From positions 1 to 64,000 of the forward strand of contig DAOLFG010000007.1 in assembly GCA_035326425.1 (NCBI GenBank): DNA of 64,000 nucleotides, in the 5' to 3' direction. A model generated the notes under the pieces. It was given only the letters and a program-made list of their open reading frames with translations. It did not search any database and had not been told where the DNA came from. This document shows, one piece after another, positions 26,981 through 35,460 of this stretch (position 1 is its first letter; each line of letters begins with the position of its first letter). This stretch comes from CALKJU01 sp035326425 (GTDB lineage: Bacteria; Pseudomonadota; Alphaproteobacteria; Geminicoccales; Geminicoccaceae). A program made the translations under genes and the position numbers.

Positions 26981-27400
26981 TCAGACGAGCAGCGACAGCG
27001 CGCCGACCAAGATCACGCAGGCGCCGGCCGCGATGCCGCCGAGCCCAGCCGTGGTCTCCCACCAGGGTGGCTTCGGCGGCGGCCGCGGATCGACCTGCAG
27101 CGGCCGCTCGGCCGCGTCGGGTCGCTCGGGCGGCGGCGACGCGACCCTCTGCGGCGGCGGGGTCCGGCGCCGCTGCGGCTTGGGCTTCGGCCGCATCACC
27201 TGGAACAGGGTCAGCACCGAGGTGGCGTCGTCGACGGCGCTGGCGCATTCCTTGACCATGCGTACGCCGTCGGCGTCGCTGCGGTCGGCCATGGCGCGGG
27301 CGAGCTCGAGCGCCGCCTCGCGGTCGTGCAGCACGGCCTCGATGACCCACCGGTCGCCGCGCCGAAGCTGAATCTCGTAGTGCACCGCCGCCAGGGCCAT
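26981..27400 (-). CDS. Hypothetical protein with C-terminal membrane anchor
   Basis: A protein of about 139 residues with a compact N-terminal domain (AVHYEIQLRRGDRWVIEAVL, then REAALELARAM) and a long proline-rich segment (about residues 75-110). One hydrophobic helix lies at the very end (GGIAAGACVILVGALSLL). This suggests a tail-anchored inner-membrane protein with a cytoplasmic domain. An in-frame GTG at 27451 is an alternative start. I do not recognise the family. It is convergent with recJ across 180 bases. Confidence 0.6.
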   Translation of the reverse strand: MALAAVHYEIQLRRGDRWVIEAVLHDREAALELARAMADRSDADGVRMVKECASAVDDATSVLTLFQVMRPKPKPQRRRTPPPQRVASPPPERPDAAERPLQVDPRPPPKPPWWETTAGLGGIAAGACVILVGALSLLV

Positions 27401-27521
27401 CGCCCGATCCCGGTCCGCCAGTCTCCGCTGCCGGCCATGATGCGGCATCACGGTAAGCGGGGCGTTAACCCGCTGGCATATTGATTCCCCCGCCGCCCGC
27501 CGCTACAGCAGCGCCGACCTC

Positions 27522-27596
27522 GCCCCCATCGTCTAGAGGTTAGGACATCGCCCTTTCAAGGCGGAAGCACGGGTTCGATTCCCGTTGGGGGTACCA
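27522..27596 (+). tRNA. tRNA-Glu (anticodon UUC)
   Basis: The 75-base sequence folds as a cloverleaf with acceptor GCCCCCA/TGGGGGT (the first pair is G-U), D-arm GTCTAGAGGTTAGGAC, an anticodon stem with loop CTTTCAA holding TTC at 27555-27557, and T-arm GGGTTCGATTCCC. The 3' CCA is encoded. The lower-GC ABC-transporter operon begins 190 bases beyond its 3' end, and tRNA genes are common integration sites. Confidence 0.96.
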
Positions 27597-27786
27597 ACAA
27601 TTCCGATAGCTCCGGCTCCATGCCCCGGGCCTTGTACGGCAGAGCCGGCTGTGACCATGCCGCAACGGCTGCGAGCGGAGGCGAGCACAGGGAACGGAGA
27701 TCGCCTTTCGAGGGAGGCGGTCTCACCGACCCGTCACGATCCGGGTGCCATCCGTCGGTGGCGAGGACAGCCACGGCGTCGAGCGG

Positions 27787-28551
27787 TCAAGCCAAGCCGG
27801 AAGCGATTTCCAGGAGCCCGGGCGTACCGCAGACGAATCGGAGCCTGGTGTCGAGGCCGGCCGCCCGCCAGTCGATGGTCGTCCCGACGCCGAGCTGCTC
27901 CAGGCAGGGCAGCATGCCCAGTATGTCCCAGCTCGGAATGCCGAGGCCGATATACCCGTCGACCGCGCCCTTGGCGATGTCGATGAGCGAGACGACCGAC
28001 GAGCCCGTCACACGGAACGCCACCTGCAGGTCGTTGACCACTGCGCCGAGCAGCCGCAGCCCTTCCTCCCGCGGAATATCCGGATGGATGCCCACGCCGA
28101 CGGCCGCGCTGCCGCGGTCGAAGCCGCGCAGCGCCGGCAGCGGTCTGCCGTTCAGCGAGGCCGGCACGCCGCCGCCGGCGAACAGCTCCCCGCGCGCCGG
28201 CGCGTTCACGACGCCATAGGCCGGCGCGCCGTTCTCGAAGAGACCGATCGAGACACCCCAGTCGTTGCTGCCGCGAACGAAGTTGAAGGTCCCGTCGATG
28301 GGATCGATGACCCAAATGCGACCGGATTTGCCCTCGACGAAACTGCCTTCCTCACCGAACACGCCGTCTTCGGGGAAGAGACGGGTCAGTTGCTCGGAGA
28401 TGAACCGTTCGACATCGCGATCCGCAGCCGTCACGAGATCGAGCGGCCCCTTCGACTCGACAGCGAGGCTGGAAACCCTGCGGAAATGCCGGAGCGCGAT
28501 TTCCCCCGCTTCCCGGGCGATGTCCTGGATCTGGGAATGCTGATCGTTCAC
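27787..28551 (-). CDS. Inositol monophosphatase-family phosphatase
   Basis: This 254-residue magnesium-dependent sugar/inositol phosphatase has GEEGS near residue 70 (first metal ligand) and IWVIDPIDGTFNFVRG near 85. SWDILGMLPCLEQLG near 210 is the second signature. The plain DGTFNF form fits inositol-1-phosphate or sugar phosphates rather than PAP. I choose GTG at 28551, because the open frame upstream runs back into the previous gene without resemblance to the family. It is the last gene of the operon starting at 34407 and lies 20 bases after the phosphodiesterase. Confidence 0.85.
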   Translation of the reverse strand: MNDQHSQIQDIAREAGEIALRHFRRVSSLAVESKGPLDLVTAADRDVERFISEQLTRLFPEDGVFGEEGSFVEGKSGRIWVIDPIDGTFNFVRGSNDWGVSIGLFENGAPAYGVVNAPARGELFAGGGVPASLNGRPLPALRGFDRGSAAVGVGIHPDIPREEGLRLLGAVVNDLQVAFRVTGSSVVSLIDIAKGAVDGYIGLGIPSWDILGMLPCLEQLGVGTTIDWRAAGLDTRLRFVCGTPGLLEIASGLA

Positions 28552-28571
28552 GATATTGCTCTCTCGAGGTA

Positions 28572-29351
28572 TCAGATGGCCACGAAGCGCGTATGGACCG
28601 CGAGGTCGCCTCTGGTGTCGAGCCGGTACACATAATAGGCATAAGGTTCCGACACGACGCCCGGCTCGTGCTGCTTCGGCGCCAAGTCGAGCTCGATCTG
28701 GAATGCCGGGCTCCCACCCACGGCGCAATAGGCGCCGTTCCAGATCGCCTTGCAGGGACGATGAATATGGCCGGCCAGAATGACGAGCGGCCCGCGATGA
28801 GCCTGCACCATCTCTGCCAGTTCCGTCCTTCCGCCGACGAGCGCCATTCGGTCCAGCGATTCGATGCCGGATGGGAAAGGCGGATGATGCATCAGGATCA
28901 GCGTGGGCTCCGCACCGCCGCGGGCGAGCCGCCCAGCCAGCCAATCGAGGCTTTCCCGCTCCAGGGCACCCTCGACACGCCCCTCGATCAATGTGTCCAG
29001 CGCCAGGACGCGAAAGCCGCCGATGCGGGCCTCGTAGTTCAGGAACCCGCTGCCCTCGAAAGGCAGGCGCGCGCCCAGGGCGGCCCGCATCGCGGCGCGC
29101 CTGTCGTGATTGCCCGGCACCATGAAGACGGGAACCCCGATGGGAGCGAGGATATCGGCCAGCAGGGCATAGTCCTCGGCGGAGCCGCCGTCCGTGAGGT
29201 CACCCGTGAACATGACCGCTTCGAGCGCCGGCGTGAAACGGCAGATGTCGTCCACGATCCTGCGCGCCACGGCGGCGGCATCCATCCGGACCAGCTTCGT
29301 TTCCGGCCGCTCGGAGAAGACATGGAAATCCGATATGTGGGCGATCAGCAT
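28572..29351 (-). CDS. Calcineurin-like phosphodiesterase (GpdQ/CpdA type)
   Basis: This 259-residue two-metal phosphodiesterase has the full set of metal ligands: AHISDFHV (D8, H10), FTGDLTDGG, VPGNHDRR, LMHHPPFP and LAGHIHRP. It belongs to the class III phosphodiesterase group that includes cAMP phosphodiesterase CpdA and glycerophosphodiesterase GpdQ. The Ugp-like transporter genes just upstream in the operon favour a glycerophosphodiester or similar as substrate. There is no signal peptide, so it acts in the cytoplasm after uptake. Confidence 0.85.
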   Translation of the reverse strand: MLIAHISDFHVFSERPETKLVRMDAAAVARRIVDDICRFTPALEAVMFTGDLTDGGSAEDYALLADILAPIGVPVFMVPGNHDRRAAMRAALGARLPFEGSGFLNYEARIGGFRVLALDTLIEGRVEGALERESLDWLAGRLARGGAEPTLILMHHPPFPSGIESLDRMALVGGRTELAEMVQAHRGPLVILAGHIHRPCKAIWNGAYCAVGGSPAFQIELDLAPKQHEPGVVSEPYAYYVYRLDTRGDLAVHTRFVAI

Positions 29352-29438
29352 GGCTGACGAGACCTCGTTGGCGGCTGGGCGGTCTCCTGCGGAACAGGAA
29401 CGGGCCGGCGGGATGCGGTGGCTGTCATCGGCGTGGGA

Positions 29439-30260
29439 TCATCGGATGCCCGCCCGCATGAAGCTCTGCACGAACTGACGCTGGAAGATGAGGAACGCCA
29501 CCAGCAGCGGCGCCACCGACAGCAATGTCGCTGCCGTCACCTTGCTCCAGTCGACCCCCTGCTCGACGGTGGCGAAGACCTGGAGCCCCACGGTGATCGG
29601 ACGCGTCTCCACGGAGTTGGTGACCACCAGCGGCCACAGGAAATTGTTCCAGTGGTAGCTCACCGTCACCAGGCCATAGGCCACGAATGTCGGCTTGGCG
29701 AGCGGCACGAAGACGCGCAGCAGAACCTGCAACGCATTGGCGCCTTCGAGCCGTGCCGCCTCCTCCAGCTCCTTGGGGACGCTCTTGAAGGTCTGCCGAA
29801 ACAGGAAAATGCCGAAGGCGGACGCGAGATATGGCAGCCCCATGCCGAGGATCGTGTCGCGCAGGCCGAGATTGGCGAGCGTGCGGTAGTTCTCCACCAG
29901 CAGGACTTCCGGCATGATCATGAGCTGGATGAGAACCAGCATGAACAGCGCTTCCGATCCCCGGAACGGGAAGCAGACGAAGGCGTAGGCCGCCATGGTG
30001 CAGACCACCAGCTGGCAGACGAGGATGAGCGTCACCAACAGGAACGTGTTCAGGAAGTAGCGCGGGAAGGGAGCCGCCGAAAGCACCTCGCGGAAATTGT
30101 CGAGCGTCAGCGGTGAGAAGAGCTCGAACCCGGCGGCATGCGACGGCATGTGAAACGCCGCCCAGAAGGCGTAGAGCAGCGGAGATACCCAGACGATCGC
30201 CAGCAGCCAAGCGCCGATAGCGGAGATCGTGAGCGGGTTGGCGCGCGTCGCGGTGCTCAT
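29439..30260 (-). CDS. ABC transporter permease, UgpE-like
   Basis: This 273-residue inner-membrane permease of the carbohydrate uptake type 1 family has about six transmembrane helices. The EAA loop EEAARLEGANALQVLLRVFV near residue 180 contacts the ATPase. The ATG at 30260 overlaps the stop of the first permease gene by four bases. With that gene it forms the heterodimeric channel of the Ugp-like importer. Confidence 0.9.
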   Translation of the reverse strand: MSTATRANPLTISAIGAWLLAIVWVSPLLYAFWAAFHMPSHAAGFELFSPLTLDNFREVLSAAPFPRYFLNTFLLVTLILVCQLVVCTMAAYAFVCFPFRGSEALFMLVLIQLMIMPEVLLVENYRTLANLGLRDTILGMGLPYLASAFGIFLFRQTFKSVPKELEEAARLEGANALQVLLRVFVPLAKPTFVAYGLVTVSYHWNNFLWPLVVTNSVETRPITVGLQVFATVEQGVDWSKVTAATLLSVAPLLVAFLIFQRQFVQSFMRAGIR

Positions 30261-31132
30261 CGATAGTGGACCTTCTTGTCGAGATAGCCGAACTGGACCA
30301 GTGCTATGAGTGCGAGCACGGCGAGGAGGAAAGCAGTGAGCGCGGCCGCATAGGCGGTATCCCAGAACTGGAAGCCCACCTGATAGATGTAGAAGAGAAG
30401 CAGGGTGGTCGCGTTGTTGGGTCCGCCCTTGGTCAACGCTATGACGTGATCGACCAGCCGGAAGGCGCCGATCAGCGCATTGACCATGACGAAGAGCGTG
30501 GTCGGCATGATGAGTGGAACCGTCACCCGCCGGAATGTCTGCCACGGGGTGGCGCCTTCCAGGCGTGCCGCTTCGAGCAGCGTCGGCGAAATCTGCTGCA
30601 GCGCGGCCAGATAGAAGATCATGAAGAAGCCGGCTTCCTTCCAGACCGTTATGACGATGAGCGCCCAGAGGGCAGTCCCGGGCGAGCCCAGCAGATTGTT
30701 GTCGCCGAGGCCGAAGAGCCCGAGGAGCTGGTCGACCGGCCCGTACCCCGGCGCATAGAAGAACAGCCAGATATTGGCGACCGCCACCATCGGCAGAACG
30801 GTCGGCGTGAAGTAGGCCATCCGTGTCAGCCCCTGCCCCCGGATCCGGGAGTTCACGAACAGCGCCATCGCCAGGGCGAGCCCCATCGATACCGGGATCG
30901 TGACCAGCGCATAGACGAGATTGTTGACGAGCGCCTGCCAGAAGACCGGATCGGCAATCATTCGCGTGTAGTTGTCGGCACCGACGAATACGGACGGCCG
31001 CCGTCCTTTCGGTGTCGAGAAGAGACTGTTGAAGACAGTGGCCAGGATCGGCTGATAGGTGAAGACCCAGAGAAGCACGGCGGCCGGAAGCAGCAACAAG
31101 CTTCCATGGATGAGATTGCGTGCGTTCTTCAT
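30257..31132 (-). CDS. ABC transporter permease, UgpA-like
   Basis: This 291-residue inner-membrane permease has a first helix near residues 10-28, about five more helices, and the EAA loop LLEAARLEGATPWQTFRRV near 200. AGGTGA lies just before the ATG at 31132. It partners the UgpE-like permease. A hairpin sits in the spacer between the binding-protein gene and this one. Confidence 0.9.
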   Translation of the reverse strand: MKNARNLIHGSLLLLPAAVLLWVFTYQPILATVFNSLFSTPKGRRPSVFVGADNYTRMIADPVFWQALVNNLVYALVTIPVSMGLALAMALFVNSRIRGQGLTRMAYFTPTVLPMVAVANIWLFFYAPGYGPVDQLLGLFGLGDNNLLGSPGTALWALIVITVWKEAGFFMIFYLAALQQISPTLLEAARLEGATPWQTFRRVTVPLIMPTTLFVMVNALIGAFRLVDHVIALTKGGPNNATTLLLFYIYQVGFQFWDTAYAAALTAFLLAVLALIALVQFGYLDKKVHYR

Positions 31133-31168
31133 GGCTCACCTGATGACGGATGCGGCGACACAATGGGA

Positions 31169-31196
31169 GACACGCGGCGCGAAGGCACCGCGTGTC
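31169..31196 (-). promoter_or_regulatory. Intercistronic hairpin between binding protein and permease genes
   Basis: GACACGCGG and CCGCGTGTC form a perfect nine-pair stem around a ten-base loop, in the 75-base gap after the UgpB-like gene. No T-run follows, so it is more likely an mRNA-stabilising or processing element than a full terminator. Such elements commonly keep binding-protein mRNA in excess over permease mRNA. Confidence 0.5.
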
Positions 31197-31207
31197 CGGT
31201 CAATGGA

Positions 31208-32506
31208 TCAGCGATAGGGCTTCAGGATGGTGTCGATTTCCGCCTGCGCGTCGGCCAGGGCCTGCTCGGCACTCTTGCTGCCGGTGAGTGCCGCCGCCAG
31301 CGCATCGTTGAGCACCTTCGTCGTGCGCGCATTCTCGTGCGTCGAGAATTCCGGAACGGAATCGGGGATCTGCCTCAACGCCACGGCTGCCTCCGGAACC
31401 TCGCCCACATATTTCTCGAGCGCAGGCGTTTTCCAGGAGCCGTCGCGTGGCGCGACATATCCGGTCTGCAGGCTCCAGTCGGCCAGAATTTCGTCGGACG
31501 TCAAAAACTTGATGAACTCGAAGGCGGCCGCCTTCTGCTCGTCGGACGCGTCCTTGAAGATGTAGAGGTTGCCGCCGCCCAGGACCGAAGCCGGCTTCGG
31601 GTTGCCCGGGAAGGGCGCAACGCCGAAGTCGAAGCTCGCATTCTTGCGGATGTTGGCCAGATTGCCGGTGGTGTGCCAGATCATGGCCACTCGTTCGGCG
31701 AGGAAGTCGGCGGGCGCGGTGCCCCACTCGAAAGTGCCGGACGGGTGAATGCCATCCACCTTCGAAAGGTCCACCCAGAACTGGAGAGCCTCGACCACCT
31801 TCGGATCGGTGAGATAGGTCTCGGTGCCCTCGTCGTTCATCAGGCGTGCGCCATTCTCGGCCGCGAGCGCGCCGAAGAGCCACTGGGCCGAGCCGACATT
31901 GCCGGGAATGCCGACGCCCCAGCGCGTCACCTGGCCGGAAGCGTCCTTGGCGGTCACGGCCTTGCCGGCGGCCACCATCTCGTCCCAGGTCGTCGGATAT
32001 TTCTCCGGGTCGAGGCCGGCATCCTTGAATGCCTGCTTGTTGTAATAGAGCACGGCCGTCGAGCGCTGGAAGGGTACGGACCAGAGCTGATCCTCCATCT
32101 GGGCGCTCTCGAGGTAGGCCGGCATGAAGCCCTTCACCCAAGTCTTGTCTTCATCGGACTCGATGAAAGCGTCGAACGGCTCGATTATGTCCTCATCGTA
32201 GAGGGTGAAGATGTCGGTAGCGAGCAGGACGGCGAGGGCTGGCGGAGTGCCGGCCTTGGCGGCAGTCAGGGCCTTGGTCGTCGTGTCGTTGTAGTTACCG
32301 GCATAGATCGGTGCTACATCGATATCGGGATTGGCTGCCTCGAATTTCTCGACATAGCCATCGATAACCTTCGACACCGGCCCACCGACCTGGACCGGAT
32401 AATAGAAATCGATCTTGGTCTGAGCCAGGGCCGATGCCGATCCCAGCATCAGAAAGGAGAGACCAGCCACGGTCATCTTACAGGCGTGTCGTCTGTTCAT
32501 TCGCAT
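31208..32506 (-). CDS. ABC substrate-binding protein, UgpB-like
   Basis: This periplasmic binding protein of about 432 residues has a signal peptide with paired arginines and cleavage near ASALA-QTK. The mature part begins with IDFYYPVQVGGP and has VLYYNKQAFKDAGLDPEKYP, which resembles UgpB, the glycerol-3-phosphate/glycerophosphodiester binding protein. The ATG at 32506 is preceded by GGAGG at nine bases. An earlier frame start at 32554 lies before that site. It delivers substrate to the two permeases encoded downstream. Confidence 0.88.
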   Translation of the reverse strand: MRMNRRHACKMTVAGLSFLMLGSASALAQTKIDFYYPVQVGGPVSKVIDGYVEKFEAANPDIDVAPIYAGNYNDTTTKALTAAKAGTPPALAVLLATDIFTLYDEDIIEPFDAFIESDEDKTWVKGFMPAYLESAQMEDQLWSVPFQRSTAVLYYNKQAFKDAGLDPEKYPTTWDEMVAAGKAVTAKDASGQVTRWGVGIPGNVGSAQWLFGALAAENGARLMNDEGTETYLTDPKVVEALQFWVDLSKVDGIHPSGTFEWGTAPADFLAERVAMIWHTTGNLANIRKNASFDFGVAPFPGNPKPASVLGGGNLYIFKDASDEQKAAAFEFIKFLTSDEILADWSLQTGYVAPRDGSWKTPALEKYVGEVPEAAVALRQIPDSVPEFSTHENARTTKVLNDALAAALTGSKSAEQALADAQAEIDTILKPYR

Positions 32507-32522
32507 GGGATAGATCCTCCAC

Positions 32523-33590
32523 TCAGTTCGGTCGCATTGGCGGCACGTCGTCACGACGCAGCCCTGTAGTCTTGTCGAAGAAATGCATGGCGGCCGGATT
32601 CCATGTCAGCCCGACGGTCGCGCCGCTCTGCAACGAAGGCCGGCCCGGAACGCGCACCTGGAGCGACTGCGCGCCGATGCGACAGGACAGGATCGTATCG
32701 GCTCCGAAATACTCGCTGGACTGGACCGTCGCCGCCTCGCCGCCGTCGGTCAGATGCAGGTGCTCCGGACGGATGCCGAACAGCAGCCCGGCGGACGGGG
32801 CGGCCGTCGTGAGCACACGCCCTCCGCCGGAAATGACGGTGCCGTGCGCCCCGTCCGCCATATCGAGAATGTTCATCGGCGGCGTCCCGATGAACTGAGC
32901 CACGAATATGGAGGCGGGCTTCTCGTAGAGATCGGAAGGTGCGCCGCCCTGTTCCACGCGTCCCTTGTTCAGCAGGATGACCCTGTCGGCCATGCTCATG
33001 GCTTCGGTCTGGTCGTGCGTCACGTAGATCATCGTTATGCCGAGCCGCTTCTGCAGGGAGCGTATTTCGCTGCGCATCCCGGCGCGGAGCTTGGCATCGA
33101 GGTTCGACAGCGGCTCGTCCAGCAGGCATACCGGCGTTTCGGAGATCAGCGCCCGGCCGAGCGCGACACGCTGCTGCTGCCCGCCCGACATCTGGCTCGG
33201 CCGCCGCCCCAGGAGCGGCTCCAGGCCGAGGAGCTCCGCCGTGCGCTTCAGACGCTGCTGCTGGTCGGGTTTCGGCACGCCGCGAACGGACAGTCCAAAA
33301 AGGATGTTGTCGGCCACGGTCAGGTGCGGGAACAGCGCGTAGGACTGGAAAACCATCGACAGGTTGCGCTTGGCGGGCGCGAGGGCCGTCACGTCGCGCC
33401 CGTCGATCCGGATGGAGCCGGAGGTGACGTCGTCGAGGCCGGCGATGAGCCGCAGAGTGGTCGACTTGCCGCAGCCGGACGGCCCGAGAAGCGCCACGAA
33501 CTCCGAGTCCTCCGTGCGGAAGCTGACATCGTCCACCGCTCGGAACGAGCTCCAGTCCTTCACCAAATTCTGGACCGATATCACCGACAC
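32523..33590 (-). CDS. ugpC: ABC transporter ATP-binding protein, UgpC/MalK type
   Basis: This 355-residue ATPase powers uptake. It has Walker A GPSGCGKST, signature MSGGQQQRVALGRAL, Walker B VCLLDEPLSNLD and switch histidine YVTHDQ. The C-terminal 120 residues form the MalK-type regulatory domain (FGIRPEHLHL). The start is GTG at 33590 with AGGGGAG eight bases before it. MalK-type ATPases can serve several importers, and the second importer in this window (36612-39688) has none of its own. Confidence 0.92.
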   Translation of the reverse strand: MSVISVQNLVKDWSSFRAVDDVSFRTEDSEFVALLGPSGCGKSTTLRLIAGLDDVTSGSIRIDGRDVTALAPAKRNLSMVFQSYALFPHLTVADNILFGLSVRGVPKPDQQQRLKRTAELLGLEPLLGRRPSQMSGGQQQRVALGRALISETPVCLLDEPLSNLDAKLRAGMRSEIRSLQKRLGITMIYVTHDQTEAMSMADRVILLNKGRVEQGGAPSDLYEKPASIFVAQFIGTPPMNILDMADGAHGTVISGGGRVLTTAAPSAGLLFGIRPEHLHLTDGGEAATVQSSEYFGADTILSCRIGAQSLQVRVPGRPSLQSGATVGLTWNPAAMHFFDKTTGLRRDDVPPMRPN

Positions 33591-33612
33591 CGCAGGCTCC
33601 CCTCTCTGGTGC

Positions 33613-34407
33613 TCAGACGAAAATGAACTTGGCGCGCAGACTGCCGGGCAAGGACCGCACATGCGCGCGTGTCGCGTCGCCCGTGACGATGTGATCGACG
33701 CTCTTCAGCGGCCCGATCACCGACAGTGCGGTCCGGTCGAACTTGGAATGGTCGGCAACGACGATGACGGTCTTCGCGACCTCGATCATGGCCTGCTGCA
33801 CGGCGCCGATCTGCGGGCTCAAGGTGGCTATCAGGCCCCTTTCGACGTCGACGGCGGTGACGCTCAAGATGGCCTTGTCGACGCTGAAGCGGCGGACGGC
33901 GTCGACCGCCATCGGCCCGCCCGTCGAACGGTTCACATCGATGTATTCGCCGCCGATGAAATGGACGTTGCGCGCGCCTCCGGCGACCAGCGCCGCCAGC
34001 GTGTCGGTTCCATTGGTGACAAAAGTGAGCGATTGGCGTCCCGCGAGGTGCTTGCCGGCCTGCAGCGACGTGGTGCCGCTGTCGATCAGCACGGCATCGC
34101 CCTCGACGACCAGATCCGCGGCGGCGGCGCCGATGCGGCTCTTCTCCTCGACGTTGGTGATCTCGCGGATCGGCGTCACATAGTCGCGCGTCGTCTGGTT
34201 GATGATGGTCGCGCCGCCGTGGGTCCGCTTCAGGAGCCCCCTGGACTCGAGCTCGTTCAGATCGCGCCGCACGGTTGCGATCGAGACACCGAGGGCATCC
34301 TTCAACTGCTGCGCGTCGGCGAAAACTTCCAGCCGCAAATGGCCGAGCAGGCGCGCCTGCCGCTGCGCGGCGGACGTGAATTCGCCGACTGTCAGGCTGC
34401 TCTCCAC
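33613..34407 (-). CDS. DeoR/GlpR-family transcriptional repressor
   Basis: This 264-residue regulator has an N-terminal DeoR helix-turn-helix (about residues 10-65: LKDALGVSIATVRRDLNELE, then RTHGGA). The C-terminal sugar-phosphate sensor domain has IDSGTTSLQAGKHL and DHSKFDRTAL. Relatives such as GlpR respond to phosphorylated metabolites, so a phosphorylated product of the imported substrate is the likely inducer. The GTG at 34407 follows GGGAGG. It is the first gene of the operon and probably represses it. Confidence 0.88.
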   Translation of the reverse strand: MESSLTVGEFTSAAQRQARLLGHLRLEVFADAQQLKDALGVSIATVRRDLNELESRGLLKRTHGGATIINQTTRDYVTPIREITNVEEKSRIGAAAADLVVEGDAVLIDSGTTSLQAGKHLAGRQSLTFVTNGTDTLAALVAGGARNVHFIGGEYIDVNRSTGGPMAVDAVRRFSVDKAILSVTAVDVERGLIATLSPQIGAVQQAMIEVAKTVIVVADHSKFDRTALSVIGPLKSVDHIVTGDATRAHVRSLPGSLRAKFIFV

Positions 34408-34452
34408 GCAAGGCCCTCCCATAGCCTTACAAGTGCGTGCGCGTTTGCAATC

Positions 34453-34480
34453 AAATTATGCTCTTTTTGAATCTTGTCAA
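34453..34480 (-). promoter_or_regulatory. Sigma70-type promoter of the DeoR-Ugp operon
   Basis: On the minus strand TTGACA (34475-34480) and TAATTT (34453-34458) are separated by 16 bases. Transcription would begin near 34446, giving a leader of about 40 bases before the GTG at 34407. The surrounding 140 bases are unusually AT-rich for this genome. Confidence 0.65.
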
Positions 34481-34671
34481 CAGGTATGACGTCTACGTTA
34501 CGATGTATCTCGCCCATCCGGGTTGTGCAAAATTTCCTAAGATGATCGTTTTCGCTCAAGCTGGCGCGTGGAACGGTGCGACCTCGCCGAGCGATACGGC
34601 CTGACGGCCTCCTGGCCTCGACCAGCTCGCCCTCGAAATCGTCGAAGGGCCGCCGGGTCGAAGGCCGGCGC

Positions 34672-35385
34672 TCAGTCGGAAAACAGCGCGGCGTGGCGGG
34701 CGGCGACCTCGGGAAGAGCCGCCAGGATCTCGCTCAGGTGGATGCGCAGGGCGGCGGCCGCCGCGTCGGCGTCCCTGGCGTCGATCGCGGCCAGGATGTC
34801 GCGATGCTGGCGGATGAGCAGGCCCAGCGACGAAGGGTTCGGCAGCGTCAGGTGGCAGACCCGCTCCAGGTGGGACTTGATGTCGCCCATCACCTGCCAG
34901 GCCGACGGGCAGCCGGCACCCTCGGCGATGGCGGCGTGGAAGTCCTCGTCGGCGCGCTGGAACTCGTAGTGCTCGCCGAGGCGCGCCGCCCGCTCCTGCA
35001 CCTGCAACAGGTAGTCGAGCCGCGCCCTTACCCGGGCATCGAAGCGCTCGCAGGCCCGGCGGACGACCGCCGTCTCGAGCGATTCCCTGACGAAGCGGGC
35101 CTCCAGCATCAGCGAGGTCGAGATCTTCACCACCGTCGTGCCGCTGCGCGGCTGGATGTCGACGAGCCGCGCCCGCGCCAGGGCGATGAAGGCCTCCCGC
35201 ACCGGCTGGCGCGACACGCCGTAGCGGTCGGCGGTGTCCTTCTCCGACAAGGTGGCGCCCGGCAGCAGCTCGAGCGTGACGATGGCCTTGCGGATCTCGC
35301 GCTCGATCCGGCGAGCGCTCGATTCCGAGCGCTCGGGCGACGGAGCGACAAGGAAGTCGTTCAACACAATTCGGAGGCGCTCCAT
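34672..35385 (-). CDS. GntR-family regulator, FCD subgroup
   Basis: This 237-residue regulator has an N-terminal winged helix (ATLSEKDTADRYGVSRQPVREAF in outline, residues 44-66) and an all-helical FCD ligand domain. The FCD domain has the metal-binding pattern DEDFHAAIAEGAG and later HRDILAAI and ALRIHLSEIL. FCD regulators commonly bind organic or sugar acids. It is divergent from the enolase-superfamily gene across 75 bases and probably controls that gene and the importer. Confidence 0.88.
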   Translation of the reverse strand: MERLRIVLNDFLVAPSPERSESSARRIEREIRKAIVTLELLPGATLSEKDTADRYGVSRQPVREAFIALARARLVDIQPRSGTTVVKISTSLMLEARFVRESLETAVVRRACERFDARVRARLDYLLQVQERAARLGEHYEFQRADEDFHAAIAEGAGCPSAWQVMGDIKSHLERVCHLTLPNPSSLGLLIRQHRDILAAIDARDADAAAAALRIHLSEILAALPEVAARHAALFSD

Positions 35386-35398
35386 CGAGCCTGATCAA

Positions 35399-35437
35399 TT
35401 GACACGCTCCATCTACCATACTAGGCAGCAATCTGCC
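35399..35437 (+). promoter_or_regulatory. Divergent control region with -35 box and inverted repeat
   Basis: TTGACA lies at 35399-35404. A perfect inverted repeat GGCAG-CAAT-CTGCC lies at 35424-35437, where the -10 box would be expected (TAGGCA at 17 bases is a weak -10 match). The hexamer CCATAC also occurs at 35416 and 35436. This is where the adjacent GntR regulator would be expected to bind. Confidence 0.4.
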
Positions 35438-35460
35438 ATACCAAGGGGAGGCCGGCAGCG

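Noticed and set aside
21366..27350. An unbroken minus-strand frame of almost 2000 codons
   Set aside because: It is antisense to lipoprotein, alaC, hom, glpX and recJ. In GC-rich DNA the opposite frame of real genes rarely meets stop codons, and its composition (His, Gln, Gly and Arg rich) is that of a shadow.
27697..27724. Hairpin resembling a decayed tRNA-Glu anticodon arm, considered as an attachment-site remnant
   Set aside because: Only short blocks match (ATCGCC, TTTC, AGGCGG), and it lies just 100 bases from the intact tRNA rather than at the far end of the island, where a second attachment site is expected.
27556..27774. A 72-codon minus-strand open frame ending LLVPPTGIEPVLPP
   Set aside because: The end is the antisense translation of tRNA-Glu, a well-known false protein signature. 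There is no ribosome binding site and no family resemblance.
5713..28551. Treating the phosphatases at 5713 and 27787 as duplicates
   Set aside because: They share only the superfamily motifs. The first has the CysQ form DGTKEF and the second the inositol/sugar form DGTFNF, and their surroundings differ.
27597..34671. Integrase, transposase or phage genes for the proposed island
   Set aside because: None of the frames in or beside the block shows recombinase or transposase motifs, so the mobility of the block is not supported beyond composition and position.
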